Shown: positions 23,001 to 33,312 of the stretch, piece after piece | How positions within the stretch are numbered: the stretch's first letter is position 1 | How the letters are laid out: each line of letters starts with the position of its first letter | NCBI GenBank assembly: GCA_014607495.2 | Contig: CP053148.1 | Coordinates: forward strand, 10,788,001 to 10,852,000 | Length of the DNA: 64,000 nucleotides | Source of the DNA: Carposina sasakii | Lineage: Eukaryota; Arthropoda; Insecta; Lepidoptera; Carposinidae | Direction of reading: 5' to 3' | Position numbers and translations under genes: made by a program | Notes under the pieces: model-generated | Told to the model about the DNA's origin: nothing | What the model saw: only the letters and a program-made list of their open reading frames with translations | The model's database searches: none

Positions 23001-26000
23001 TACGAAACAGAGGCCCACTGCATGTTAGGCAGGGACACTGCCACTAATCATTTGGTCAGCCATTGAAGTTATTATAAAACAATTTCAGTGTTATTACAAA
23101 ATAGTTAGACGGCTGATATAAGCGCGATTTAAAAATCTGAATTAATATCTGAATCTGAAATATACGATTTGGATGGACCTCCATTTTTCTAAGATGAGTT
23201 TAAAACGTATTGTAGGTAGATAAAATTGCATTATACATAATCATATCCGCACCATACCGACATCAGGAAAACGTTGAAGTGGAAAAAGCGGTGAAAATAT
23301 TTAAAAAAAGATATTATCGAAGGTGTAAACATAACAACCGCCTGAAACAGATTTTTGTTTCAATACCGAAATTGTCAACATACTAGCTACAACCTCAGCT
23401 ACAACAGTGGGAGGTTGGTGAATTGGGAAGTTGGTAAAGTGGGAGGTTGGTGTATTGGGAAGTTGGTAAAGTGGGAGGTTGGTGAATTGGGAAATAGAAT
23501 TGGGTTGGCTATTTGGGAAGTTGCCTTTTTGGGACAGTTGTCCAGATGATCCAGAGGGGGCAGGGTTATCCTTTCCAGCTAACTAAATTATTGTGTGAAT
23601 TGATTACTCGTTTGAAGTTTTGTTAGTAGATTGTTAAATACTAACCCATGTGTAGATCTGGTAAATGTTCCACGATAGCCCATTTAGGTTCCATAGTCAC
23701 GTGGTTCTTGTCAGCAAGTAGCCTGGTTACATATCCACATGTCATCTTCTCATCAACAAGCAAACTTTTGGATGAACCGTCCATGGAGAATGCTTTTATG
23801 AATAATTTCTTAATATTTGCTTCGCGCATTCGTTCTAGGGCGAGCTTGATCTTATCCGCTTTTTGTTGGAATGATGCATCCTGAAATAAGAAACGGAAGT
23901 TAAATAAACTTTAGTGTGTCGTTATAGGTATCTGTAAATATCAAAATACAGAACGAAATAAATTGGAGAACTTACTTTTTGGTTCGCATGTAAATTTAGC
24001 TTTAAAGCTTTACATTTTGCGCTCGCACTGCTTGAAGCAGACGATTCACTGGAGAGCATCGATACCTAAAATTCAAAATAAAACACTGTTTATGTCACTG
24101 AATCAGTGTGTTTGAATAAAGTATATAAAGTTCATTAAATTTAATTTAAACTGGAACCGTTAAGTAGGTTTTTAAAACAGCATCCGATTATGAGGTCACA
24201 TTTTATTCACTCTAAAAACATTATGATGAATTTTGTCTCATTTCTTACGGTATCACTAAAAGCAGAATCATTGTCAGGAGAATCGGTCCGCGCAATGCTG
24301 GAGGCGGCATCGTCTTTGCTCGACTCCGGCCTTTGGACGATAGCTTCACTACTTTCACCTCTTTCTTTCGATGTGGTTGAGTAGCCTGTAAAATAGGTTT
24401 CCAATTTATTTGATCTTTGACAAATTTAAGTTTAATCATTTATATTAATCTGCTAAGAGTTCGTACATATCTGACGAAAATTGTGTCTCGTACTAATAAA
24501 CAACTACACTGTAAAAATTAAACTTTGTACACTGAACCGATGATGCGTTAGTCAGTGTGTTTTCCTGTATCTAGAGGAATGCTCGACGCATCATCCGTCA
24601 GATGTATTCAGACCCTAACCAAATGCTTTGTCACACGCACCTGAAGATACTCTAGATATTTCTTCATCGTACTCAGAATCCAAGGCACATAGTTCTCCTA
24701 AAATAGCGTCCAGGTCAGCATCTTGTGTCTCCTCAAGGTTCGCCATGGAGAACCTGTAGGTGTCTATTCTGGGGGCCACTATCTCCAGAGGCCGCATCGC
24801 CGATGCATTGTCACTTGACGTGTTCAAGCCCTGAAAAGTAATGTAGAATATCCTTAAATTTTGAATACGTAATTGGTGGGAAAGTTAGACTGGAAAGTAA
24901 AGTACGGAATATTAGGTAGTTATGTCTATTATTTTGTTAATTAGGTTTCTTCGAACTTTACGACACAACAGTTAATACAGCAAGTAGGTACAGTTTCAAA
25001 TGATCTAAGAACCATATACGGACCACACTGTCTAGATCAAATCATAGTAGAAACTTTACAGAAACCTGGGTTTCTTAGTTTGCAATCTTGATGACGATGA
25101 CTATGTTGTTTTTAGAAAACTAAAACGTTGTTCTCTCTATAATGTCACCCCTGTTTAAACTATCCACAAAGATACTTAATATACATCCTGCCCAAAACGT
25201 GCCTCTGACACTAATCTTAATCCATTCCCTCGTAGAAATGGATAGGACGCTATAAATATGTATGACCGTCCCAATACGACTGAATTAATTATCCGCCGAG
25301 TATATCCCTAAACATACAGCACTCATTGTCTCCAGACAATGAACTGATACTCTAGAGTTTAATTGTATAACCAAATGTCTAAGTGCAAACATTGATTAAC
25401 ATTCAATGTATTGTTTTAATTAATAATCCTTACCACATATTTTATGATTTGAATATGCATGCTGAGAATACCATAGACTTATTAGAGGATGTCTTTGTAA
25501 TACTGTACATGCTTAATTTAAACAGTAATAAGCAGTATAGCATTACAGTACAAGTTTTGTTGATTTATCAGAGGAAAACAAACTGACCAAGCGTAATGTC
25601 ACGTCACGTACCGTTTTCAACATATCCATTGTGCCTTCCATGGTCTTACTTTCCGCCGGGGAATTGTTAACACTTCTAGATTTACCACTGGTGAGCCGGA
25701 AACTTCGGTTGAGAGTGGACAAGAAACCTCCTCGGTGCCACTTAGTCGTTTCGTTCAATTGCACATCCATCGCCTCGTTTACATCGTAACCCGCAGTGAC
25801 TCATGAACCAGGCACTTCACACTGTTAGAAAACTATGCCAAAAGGCCGGCACCTTCAGCTTTCATCACCGTTGTTTCCCCATAATGTTTTGTGTTTAATC
25901 TAACAAAGCGCGGAAGGAAATTGATCAACAAACGGTAAGTTGTCGCTTATTTATTTACGCTAGTAAGGTAATGCTCCGAAACGAGGTTTGTGTTGACTGC

Positions 26001-29000
26001 GCACGATGTCTGCGCGGTTGCTGGCGCCAGCTCGGACCGCTGACCTCGCCCCTTCACTTGATTAATTACTGCGTGCATAAAACTCAACTTCAGTTAAAAC
26101 TTTTATGCTGCATGGAAATATTTACTATGACTTATTGGAAGAAAATAGCGCGCGATAACTTTGCCAAGAGACGTGCGTCCATATCAAGCCATGGAATATA
26201 ACTAAGTTGGTTTGGTTGGGTGAGTCAAAATGCGGGCCATGAGTCGAGCATCGATGGGGCCCCCGCTGGCAAGGCAGGGCTGGGGGGCGCGCCGCGTGCA
26301 CGTGTGAGCGGCGCGTGTACGACACCGTAGTCCCCGAGAGCGAGGGGACGCTAGTATGCGATCTGCGAGCCCCCTCGCCATGTGATGTACCGGAGTGTCC
26401 CTGTTCCGCACGCACACTCGCTCAACCACATGGGTTTTGTAGTTCCACACAAACATCTAGGACTATACATAACGATTAGAGCTTACGCCGCGCGGTTGCG
26501 TTTCCATAGAATTAGAAGCATCGCGCGAAAGTACATATGAGCTTTTTATAATTAAGGGCATTTACTTTTATTTAATAGAGTTTAGATTCATAATTTTCTT
26601 AGATATTATGTCAAATGATATTTGTACGAATAATATTTGTCGTATTCATAATCGACCATTATCAACGTTACAAAACTCGACTTTTCAGACAAGATACTTA
26701 GGTAATAAAGACCAGAATCAGATAATTTTAAATAAATAATTTTATCTGATAATTTAGGAAAACAACTAACTTTAAAGTTCTACTTGGGTACAAATTCCTA
26801 CAATTATAGTTGCACACCCTATTACACCAGATCAGATCCCCTAACGGAAAAAATCGAGAACCTCACATCAATCTTGTAATTCTGTAAAAATATTTGGTTT
26901 CAACACACTTATTGGGAAAGAATTTATACGAGTGCACTACAAAGTGGTCAATAAATCTTACACCCTTGTATTATTTGACTAGGGTAGAATAAAACTGCAG
27001 ATAGCTTAAAGTACCTTCTTGCTTGCTTCCGTCTTGGACTGTTGGCTATTACTTTAAAATTAATAATACCATAATAATGGAACTACGCTTGGCACAAACA
27101 AAAAGTCGCAAAAAAGGTAACAGGTGATGTGTAGTAAACACCTGCGCCTGCGCACGGACAGATGCGTTTCTTACAAAATTGATTTCTGTATCGACAATGG
27201 TAACCGAAGAACTACTTTCATTAAAATATATAACCTTTTAATAAAGACTGCCTTAACCAGTGCACATAGGCAATAGTCGTAGGTAGTAGCAGGCAGAGCT
27301 CATATTTTTTTCCATAAAAAAATAAACAGGACAAATTATACTAAGTAATTACAAAATTTTCAGATATTATTTATTCGGTTGGATGCAGGTGGCTTCCGAC
27401 CGGTCGGATTGGAGGTTGTTGGGGGAGGCGTATGTCCAACAGTGGACTTCTCAGGGCTGTAAATGATGATTTATGCGAATGTAGTTCTATCTGTGTCGTT
27501 TATAAGCTTTAGGGCTTGGGATGGATGGAAATTATGAAGACCGAACACATTTTTCTGAAAAGTAGTCCATGCGACCTTAGTTTCGGAAAACGGTTTCGGT
27601 TAGGTATATCATTATATTCGTCAATCGTTTATAATATAACAGCTACATACCTACTCGTTTTGGAACCAAGCCGTAATCATAATAATAACGATGATGACAT
27701 TAATGTAAATCGTTGTCGATCGTTAAGTAATCCATCATCAGCATTAACATGATACTTTTGGCACCTTTATTATAATCACCAGTAATCAGGAATCAAATCT
27801 GTTCATACAGTAACATCTGGCACACTGAACGCACAGTCATCGCGGACGGACGCACCCGCCCACTTAATACGAAACTACCCCATTTGGTAAATTAATGGCT
27901 AGCACGAACAATATTGTAATAGCATTAACAGGGAGTAGGGATAAGGGAGCTTATTAGTAAATAAATAAATATGGTAAAGATAATGTAAGGTAAATTTAAA
28001 TTGTTTTACTTTAGCAACTATTTAACATGAAATAAATATAGATGTATTTCACGAGGAGTTTGCTTTCTTAGGACCGATTTTTGCAATGGTCAGATAGCCT
28101 ATCTGAAGGATAAGGATGCTGTCTTTCCTTAAAACTTGATCAAAATAAGGACAGCATCAAGTGGATTGAAACATATCAAAAGAGAGACTCAATAATTAAT
28201 TAAATAGTTAAGTAACTACATCGAATAGACTGTAACCTACCCTGTTTGTTGTATCTAGGCCATGACCGAAGGAAATAAGTATTCACAAGATAAGACCAAA
28301 AAGGTAGGTCCATAAAACAAGACGTCATATCCGTATATTTAGCCACCCCTAATTTCAAAGTCTCTGGTTTTGATTAGCAAACGGAAACGAGTGCACGTGC
28401 TCGTCCTACTAAATACCTTTTATTTGGGAGTTTTTGAGAGTTTTTTTTATAAACACGAAGACAAGCGATGAACTGCAGCTGCTGGTTTTAGTGGAGAGCA
28501 AAAAATTACAAAACCGCCCGCAAACTCACTAACGTGGGCGATACGGTCTGTCAACATTTGGAACATAAAATTCACATCGTGTACGGCTATGTAAATATGC
28601 ATTAAAATGCAGTTTGACATTTCTATTATTACATTATTTTGCGGCTTATTAAAATCATTACCAGAGTAATATCAATTATTCGTCTATTTCTCTTACAGTA
28701 GGTGTATCTATCATATTTATCTTCAAATGAAGAGCATTTTATTACTTTTATGGAACTCAATGTTAGGTGCACATCGCCTTAATAGAATTAGGCTAGACGT
28801 AAAATTGAGTGTATTATAGCTTGTTAGCAAATAATGCTATTTGCTAGATTTATCAACTTTTAGTATCTAATAAACGAGTAGCTACGATTACCTACACAAG
28901 TTATAAAGTAACAAAACTCAATTAAGATATTATGACTCTTTCAATTAAAAACTCTCTACTTTAATGTAGCTATGATATTTTTTGTTATCAATCATAATAA

Positions 29001-30502
29001 TAAAAAGTGAAATATTCTTTTAACTATTTAATTAAGATGAGTACCTATAAAATACTTATGTTGCACGTCTGAAATATAAGCGACTAGTACAATATCGATA
29101 TCGAAGTGCAATCAGTTAGTATCATAATGTAAGTACCTACGTGGTAAAGGTTAGTTGTAAATCAGGTTATGGCCGAAGCCCAGCCGCAGTTATGTTATGA
29201 GCAATGAGCAAGAATTATTGAAGCTCAGTAGACAAAGTAGTACCTACGTAAGGTATAATCAATACTCTAAAGCAGTACGAGCGATATGGCCCATTTGTTT
29301 GTCGATTAGATCCTATTGTAACATCCTTCTATACGTTATTGAGTCCTTCTAAACGGCTGGATTGGCTGCTATTAGTTTGTGTGTATATCAATGAGTTCCT
29401 TTGCGATTCATCTAGTAACTTATATTAGTAACTACTAATATATTTCTGACCAATGTTTAATTGATACTTCTACAGGGTGTAACAAAAAGGGTATGTTAAG
29501 CGAAAAGCTATGTAAATAGCCCACTATAGAGAACCTATCCACAAAATTTGAGATCCGAAATCACATGTTTATTTTTCCCGATTGTATTTTTTAAATATCT
29601 CAGGAATTTTCATACAATCTTGAAAATTAAAAATGTGATTTCGAGTCTCAAATTTTGGGAATAGGTTCTCTATAGTGGGCTATTTATACAGCTTTTCGCT
29701 TAACATACCCTTTCTGTTACACCCTGTATAGGTATTATTCAAAGTTGTCTATATTAAAAGTATCGCGTGTCTCTGACGCCTGCATGTGTAATGTAATCCA
29801 TACCTAACTCATAATAAGTTATTATAAAATCGATAGCGGTATCAGTGTCGATGGTTAAAAATTGAGCTGCACACAAGTGTATGCAAAATCATGGCGAGGC
29901 ATATGCGCCCGCGCACCTGTCGCGCCGGCTGCACTCTACACGTGTTCCATTTTAACTTTCGAACGTGATACAGCATCAATCTTTCCATTTTAGCCTCTTT
30001 TTATGTTTTATCTTTTTATTTCTCCATATCGTCTGACTGACACAAGGTTGAATCACGAAGTGCAGTTTAATTGTATACTGCATGTCTGCATATGCGCCAT
30101 TTTTAATCCATCTAGCACGGGCTGGGTAACAAAATATCTGTGAATCTATTTAACTGGAATCTAAAGCATGTTGTGTTTGTATTGAACGTAAGTTTAAACC
30201 TATAAGTCACCATGTATAGGTAGTTAATATTTCACTAGGTCACTTTTCAAGGTCATTATCTATCTAATACTTAACCTATAAGCTCTACCTTGACTATTAT
30301 TTAATCTTCATTAGATTATTCCTAAGTATAACGTTGAACCTTGTTATACAAATATCTAAACTTTTTCATTAACAATATTAGGTAAATGGTTATACAAAAT
30401 ACTCGTACATACCGCAGTGAGGACCGTGAGCTCTCCCAGCCACTCGTTGAGCAAGGCCTCGGGGTCTTCGGCGCCCACGCCCTGCTCCTCCACCAGCGCC
30501 AT
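15913..30502 (-). CDS. pico: pico / Lamellipodin-RIAM (MRL family) adaptor, whole gene, 13-14 coding exons
   Basis: MRL adaptors bind active Ras/Rap through an RA domain and phosphoinositides through a PH domain, and recruit Ena/VASP and profilin to drive actin assembly at the leading edge. Exons on the minus strand: 30413-30502 or 25612-25770 (alternative first), then 24641-24830, 24249-24385, 23976-24065, 23646-23880, 22535-22684, 22173-22364, 21559-21806, 21116-21208, 20813-20925, 19983-20068, 17154-17339, 15913-17048. All junctions are GT..AG and in phase. The shared part is 951 codons, so the proteins are 981 or 1004 residues. Seen in the 981-residue form: helix with LNEWLGELTVL (about 19-28), RA about 175-265, PH about 330-444, serine-rich linker, proline-rich tail with LPPPPPP and RPPPAPPRR. 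Family assignment rests on domain order and on motifs such as YRFSMANL, DLDAILGELC, DRWITAMRIAK and TIKRKPSMKP. Exact 5' and 3' UTR ends are not seen. Confidence 0.92.
17154..17339 (-). CDS. pico: pico exon 12 (TIKRKPSMKP segment)
   Basis: 186 nt, acceptor tttgtgtag, donor GTAAAT. Encodes TIKRKPSMKPNIPLTWMTRQ, LKEMAENGGEADDQGGDSG, TLTRPRPGRTDDSTLKRHHP, then a split isoleucine/glutamate junction to the last exon. Basic and proline-containing, probably a docking segment. The upstream intron of about 2.6 kb carries the large palindrome described separately. Confidence 0.88.
18070..18136 (-). mobile_element. LINE 3' tail fragment in pico intron
   Basis: The 'aagcctattgcagtccact', 'ggacgtaggcctcccc' text is the terminal segment of an RTE-type LINE, minus strand, 5'-truncated to about 65 bp. 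Confidence 0.65.
18356..18770. repeat. 415-bp near-perfect palindrome in pico intron
   Basis: Arms 18356-18551 and 18575-18770 are reverse complements with few mismatches and a spacer of about 23 bp. The outer ends read AAAAATCCAAAAACCCGAC. It is located in the intron between exons 11 and 12, so it is transcribed with pico. It forms the left half of a larger element ending near 19158. Confidence 0.92.
18365..19158. mobile_element. ACCCGACTGC-ended element carrying the palindrome
   Basis: ACCCGACTGC at the left (18369) faces gcgcagtcgggt at the right (about 19142-19155). The right half ('tagtgacactcgccggact', 'gaggaatcgattgacgt', 'ggcgtttggtctgt') recurs at 42535-42715. No transposase frame. 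Confidence 0.65.
19159..19641. mobile_element. TTAACCGACTTC-family fragment
   Basis: The right end is ttgaagtcggttaa at 19628-19641. The text 'gatcccatcatcagatcctg' at about 19208 is shared with 7645, and a similar piece lies left of the palindrome near 18260-18310. Confidence 0.55.
19680..19945 (-). repeat. Lepidopteran dispersed repeat (GCGGACG..GCGTCC family)
   Basis: Contains 'ctgaaccgatttcgatgcag', 'aatatattgtgacaagtccc' and 'ccacgcggacggagtcaggg'. The same family occurs at 32960-33312, 35460-35695 and 57990-58195. Confidence 0.65.
19983..20068 (-). CDS. pico: pico exon 11 (serine run, SGCMSDGG motif)
   Basis: 86 nt, acceptor tttttag. Encodes HSRASSSSSSGCMSDGG then TASESAFDCDY. Two donors six bases apart (GTATGG at 19982 and GTACCT at 19976) both keep frame with the next exon, giving ..DCDYS-TIKRK or ..DCDYSMG-TIKRK. 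The first looks stronger and is used here. Confidence 0.85.
20813..20925 (-). CDS. pico: pico exon 10 (Ser/Asn-rich linker)
   Basis: 113 nt, acceptor ttttgcag, donor GTCAGT. Encodes ITSIPTKTNGSAPIGVNS.. and ..NSDVSSGR, leaving two bases completed by the next exon. Polar, probably disordered. Assigned by splice phase and position. Confidence 0.82.
21116..21208 (-). CDS. pico: pico exon 9 (helix after PH)
   Basis: Thirty-one codons, phase 0 at both ends, acceptor tatttcag, donor GTTAGT. Encodes HGRQLFENHRSLVEELTQED then LDHLAHARSCS. The G..L..N...L.EEL pattern follows the PH domain in other family members. Confidence 0.9.
21559..21806 (-). CDS. pico: pico exon 8 (PH domain core and C-terminal helix)
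   Basis: 248 nt, acceptor atctag, donor GTAAGC. Encodes LYYSPKEKAKTLKELVCLA, then NEVYIGLNWKKKYKSPTDFC, FAIKHPRL.., FIKFLCAEDQRSLDRWITAM and RIAK. The W of DRW is the invariant tryptophan of the PH C-terminal helix. The text KKYKSPTDFCF..KHP is diagnostic of MRL PH domains. This is the best single exon for naming the gene. Confidence 0.95.
22173..22364 (-). CDS. pico: pico exon 7 (linker and first PH strands)
   Basis: 192 nt, acceptor cttacag, donor GTAAGT. Encodes WSSEHDDHSRQVILEEFFGQ, then a linker, then MEGPLYLKSDAKKGWKKCHF and VLRPSG. GPLYLK..KKGWKK..FVLR is the canonical start of a PH domain, whose basic residues bind phosphoinositides. The codon split before G-LYY joins in phase. Confidence 0.92.
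22535..22684 (-). CDS. pico: pico exon 6 (end of RA, RA-PH linker)
   Basis: 150 nt, acceptor ttttttag, donor GTACGT. Reads ERVYEDHELLVDNLMLWTRE then SKNKIFFAERVDKIALF and RTPEKYLLSEDDRG. The ER..EDHE..V..L..WT pattern is shared with RIAM. In this family the RA and PH domains act as one structural unit through this linker. Confidence 0.92.
22829..23575. mobile_element. Inverted-repeat element with internal minisatellite, pico intron
   Basis: The segment at 22844-22866 (ggattatctggacaactgtg) faces 23530-23552 as its complement with few mismatches. Between them, C-rich 'cccaaaaggacaa' text on the left and G-rich repeats on the right are also complementary in kind. No coding capacity. Confidence 0.55.
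23406..23510. repeat. 32-bp minisatellite
   Basis: About three copies of 'gggaggttggtgaattggga' plus 'agttggtaaagt', in the pico intron between exons 5 and 6. Confidence 0.85.
23646..23880 (-). CDS. pico: pico exon 5 (Ras-association domain, first part)
   Basis: 235 nt, acceptor atttcag, donor GTTAGT. Encodes DASFQQKADKIKLALERM then REANIKKLFIKAF, SKSLLVDEKMTCGYVTRLL and PKWAIVEHLPDLHM. The KLFIKAF..DGSSKSLLVDE text and the following helix are the beta-beta-alpha core of an MRL RA domain, which binds GTP-loaded Ras or Rap. The upstream ALERMREA helix corresponds to the coiled-coil next to RA in MRL proteins. Confidence 0.92.
23976..24065 (-). CDS. pico: pico exon 4 (serine stretch before RA domain)
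   Basis: Exactly 30 codons (phase 0 on both sides), acceptor aattttag, donor GTAAGT. Encodes VSMLSSESSASSSASAKC followed by KALKLNLHANQK. Being a multiple of three with phase 0 on both sides, it could be skipped without changing frame. Confidence 0.85.
24249..24385 (-). CDS. pico: pico exon 3 (acidic serine-rich linker)
   Basis: 137 nt, acceptor ttttacag, donor GTAAGA. Encodes YSTTSKERGESSEAI.., ending SPDNDSAFSDT. Starts with two bases completing the split glycine codon and ends in phase 0. Low complexity and probably disordered; assigned by phase and position between two conserved exons. Confidence 0.85.
24641..24830 (-). CDS. pico: pico exon 2 (conserved N-terminal acidic region)
   Basis: 190 nt, acceptor tacttttcag, donor GTGCGT. 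Encodes GLNTSSDNASAM.., then YRFSMANLEETQDADLDAILGELCALDSEYDEEISRVSSG. Lamellipodin and RIAM have the same order, a YRFS..NL motif followed by DLDALMADL-like text, which is strong family evidence. Leaves one base (G), completed by the next exon. Confidence 0.9.
25612..25770 (-). CDS. pico: pico alternative first coding exon B
   Basis: Fifty-three codons starting MDVQLNETTKWHRGGF and ending MDMLKT, followed by donor GTACGT. It splices in phase 0 to the same acceptor (24830) as exon A, so it would replace the WLGEL helix by a basic, serine-rich N-terminus (FRLTSGKSRSVNNSPAESK). C. elegans mig-10 is known to have isoforms with different N-termini, which makes this arrangement plausible. No acceptor is obvious right before the ATG, which suits a true first exon. 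Transcript evidence is needed; an alternative reading is a cassette exon. Confidence 0.7.
25771..26460 (-). promoter_or_regulatory. Candidate promoter region for pico first exon B
   Basis: Directly upstream of the MDVQ.. exon. GC- and CpG-rich blocks at 25985-26050 and 26225-26440 stand out from AT-rich surroundings, and there is an AP-1-like TGACTCATGA near 25797. No TATA box or initiator is claimed. Position supports a promoter; the sequence alone does not prove it. Confidence 0.35.
26461..29470. other. pico first-intron / upstream DNA, no gene
   Basis: AT-rich. A LINE tail piece lies at about 27400-27468 ('ggaggcgtatgtccaacagt'). An NRF1-like TGCGCCTGCGCA occurs near 27148. No coding sequence was recognised. 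Confidence 0.45.
29471..29728. mobile_element. 258-bp hairpin element, copy B (in pico first intron)
   Basis: Same length as copy A at 12484 and nearly identical, with TACAGGGTGTAAC ends. It lies between exon A (30413) and exon 2, so it is transcribed in isoform A pre-mRNA and can fold into a stem of about 110 bp. Confidence 0.9.
30413..30502 (-). CDS. pico: pico first coding exon A (talin-binding-type helix)
   Basis: Thirty codons, ATG at 30502-30500, ending LNEWLGELTVLTA with a clean GTATGT donor. It joins in phase 0 to the exon at 24830 to give ..TVLTA-GLNTSS... The WLGEL..LT pattern matches the N-terminal helix of RIAM and Lamellipodin that binds talin (family knowledge). The bases just before the ATG read ..ggttccag, a possible splice acceptor, so this could be an internal exon opening at its ATG with a further non-coding exon upstream. 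The intron to the next exon is about 5.6 kb. Confidence 0.85.
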
Positions 30503-32566
30503 CTGGAACCACCGGCGATAATATACAAATATCGTTGACATAGTAATGGGATCTGATCTGTTATAGAAATCAGAGGGTCGGAGGGTGTAGTGTAGGGCCG
30601 GGTGGTGGGCGAATATCATATTATCATATCAGTAAACTGCATCAAGACTCGATTTTCAATAAGTACATCTGTATCTGTAATAATCAAAGCGGTGATAGGC
30701 TCATCATTACCACGTGTCACTTAAAATCGACTGACAAGTAAAGTATGTAATTGGCATAGTGTATTGCTAGATTTATCAGATCATAAAGTAAGTATACCTA
30801 CAATAACTACATGTATGAAATATAATCAATATGGCCAAGTACGAGTATGCCAAAGATATAAAACAAGGAATCTAGAAATGGTCTAGAATGAATAAAAAGT
30901 CATCAGACACTAGAAATTAGTTCCTCACTCATACAAATTGTTTGATGCTTTGAAATATTTATACTTTGAAAAAACAAGTCCACATTGTATGGGTGAGAAG
31001 CTGTCTTTGCCCCTGTTTCTAAACGTACCACTTTAACACAGAAATATTGTGAAAACCTATTCTTGGCCTAATTATAAATTAAATTACCTGTAATTATTAT
31101 AAAATGTAAATGTTGTTGGTTTTCCTAATAGAGAAAAAAAAAATAGTTTTTCTATCGCCCAACTCCAAATAAAAAATTATAAATCTGATTACAATTTTTT
31201 ATCTTTTCACAGGATGAAGGTCCAATACCCATAAAGACTTACATAAATAATTAAAAGGCACAGAATATGAAATCTTTTATTACTTCAGTAACCTAAAAAT
31301 TTGAAACGTGGATAGGCACAGGCACGGTTTATTGTATTTGTTTAAAACTAGTAGTAAGTAGTTGTACTCGTAAAAGTGCAGTACATTTATTTTCGTAAAA
31401 GTGCAGTACTTTTGTACAGTAGTTTTTATTACAACATATGTGAGTATCGCAACTTTTAAAACAGCGACATGATGTAAATATCTGATATGTATGACAAAAT
31501 AAATAAATTTGAGTGATTGACATCCCGTTCGTAAGTGTAGTCCATAGAAGAGATACCAAATCCCTGGTGTAGTCTCTCTTTTTTTTTATTCATTTACCAA
31601 AATGAATCTTGAATGGAAAATTGCATTTTGTTGCAAATATATCTTCGTCTATTTCAGTAATAATGGTGATAATTCGATGCATATTTTATTATGCAGATGC
31701 AGGTGAAACCTACCAACATATCGGTTTGCCCTGTCCTTTATCAAATAAAAATATAGAATATTTATTTTGTTTTATCTTTTTGCTCTTTTGTAATTACGTC
31801 CTTATTCGTATTTATCTGGTATAAACAGTCAAGGACGTGTCAATCCCGGATCGTAGATAAACGAAATATTCCACTGCCTACATACTCGGTGGCTGACTGA
31901 GTGAAATACATATAATTTTTAAGCTTTTTGTAATTTGCTTGTAATTTGTTAACCTGGGGTTTTTCAAATTTAGATTTAATTGATTTCAATCATTTGGTAC
32001 TCGCTTAATCAGTTTTTGGAATGGGCGACTGTGGATTGTAAATTACTGGCGAAGAAACAACTTCTAAAAACCTTTGTAATTAACTTTTACCTCTAACTGA
32101 CAAGTTCCGACAAAGATAACATTTAATTTCCAAATGGTGCATTGTAAAAATGATTGTCTAGCGACTATAAAACAGGTATACAATTTATCTATGAATCTGA
32201 CAAAACAATAATTATCTTTCTGTGGACATTGAGAACAATAGTCTCTAATCCTTTGAGCCTGGATTTAAAACACGAATTATGCGGGTTAATTTTTAAAGGT
32301 ATCATTACAACGTATGTTGTTCTTTATTTCTCTCACTGTGATAGACAGGGACAATGTTTTTGTTAAGGTGACTCCGTGCTCAATAATAAATCCAAAACGC
32401 ATGTACCTACGGAGTTTATTTATTAAAGTTTCGACAAAGTTTTACGCAATTTGCGAGTCCTACGGTTTTCTTGAAATCTACATAGATCGCGAACAATGTT
32501 TCAAAGCTTCAACGTAACAGTCATTTTAAATTCAAATTGAATAGTTCATCGTTCGCACTTAGCCTA
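30503..32566. other. No gene seen
   Basis: Upstream of pico exon A. AT-rich with short open frames only. A further non-coding pico exon may lie here but cannot be recognised. Confidence 0.4.
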
Positions 32567-32952
32567 TACAGGATGTTTTTTTGTGGCCACCTTTAACGAA
32601 GGGTGCGTATTCTATACATGAAATAAAGTAAGTTTATGCCAAAAAAATGCTGGAAAAAAATTTTTTTTTTTTTGAAAAAAAATTTAAATTCCTTGATCGT
32701 GCGAAATTTATAGTGTCTAGTGTTTATGTTAGTTTTTTTATAGACAGATATTAATTATTTTTCGTGAAAAAATCCTGCTACGCGCGTCTATGTGCATTTA
32801 TGCAGAAAAACGCAGTCTATTTACTCAACTTTGGACCCTAATATTTTGGAAACCAGACACTTCCCAGGTATGCTTCCATGGAGAAAAATGATCGTGATGA
32901 TGAGGAGATTCCGTAGTTTTCGGGAACGTTGACGACCAAAAATCATCCTGTA
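32567..32952 (+). mobile_element. 386-bp TACAGGRTG element, copy 2
   Basis: Complete copy from TACAGGATGTTTTTTTG to the right end ATCATCCTGTA. Very similar to copies 1 and 3, with length differences mainly in the A/T run. Confidence 0.9.
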
Positions 32953-32959
32953 TAGTTGA

Positions 32960-33312
32960 CACTAGTGGACACCTGCAACTCCGTCCGCGCCCGATCGTAC
33001 ATACTGCAGAACAAACAAAATGTCGAAATTATCCGGGATAAAAATGTTAACCCGGGATAATGCTTACGTGTGATTTTTTTTTACACTTAAACACATTACA
33101 TTTTTATTTACAAAAATTAAATATTAGTATATTTATAATAAAGTAACAGGGTGTGGGACTAAAATGTAATCCTAGCAAAGTCCATTGTTATTCTTTTATG
33201 TAAGCTATGTTATTGTGAAGTTTCATTAAAATCCATTCAGTAGTTTTTGCACAAAAGAGCAACAAACATACATACATCCTCACAAACTTTCACATTTATA
33301 ATATTAGTCGGA
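32960..33312 (+). repeat. Lepidopteran dispersed repeat (GCGGACG..GCGTCC family)
   Basis: Contains 'caactccgtccgcgcccgat', 'tatccgggataaaaatgtta', 'aaaatccattcagtagtttt' and ends 'tttataatattagtcgg', a common lepidopteran terminus. Confidence 0.65.

Noticed and set aside
25971..26456. Frames upstream of pico exon B
   Set aside because: No conserved motif; composition fits a GC-rich promoter. A non-coding 5' exon cannot be excluded.
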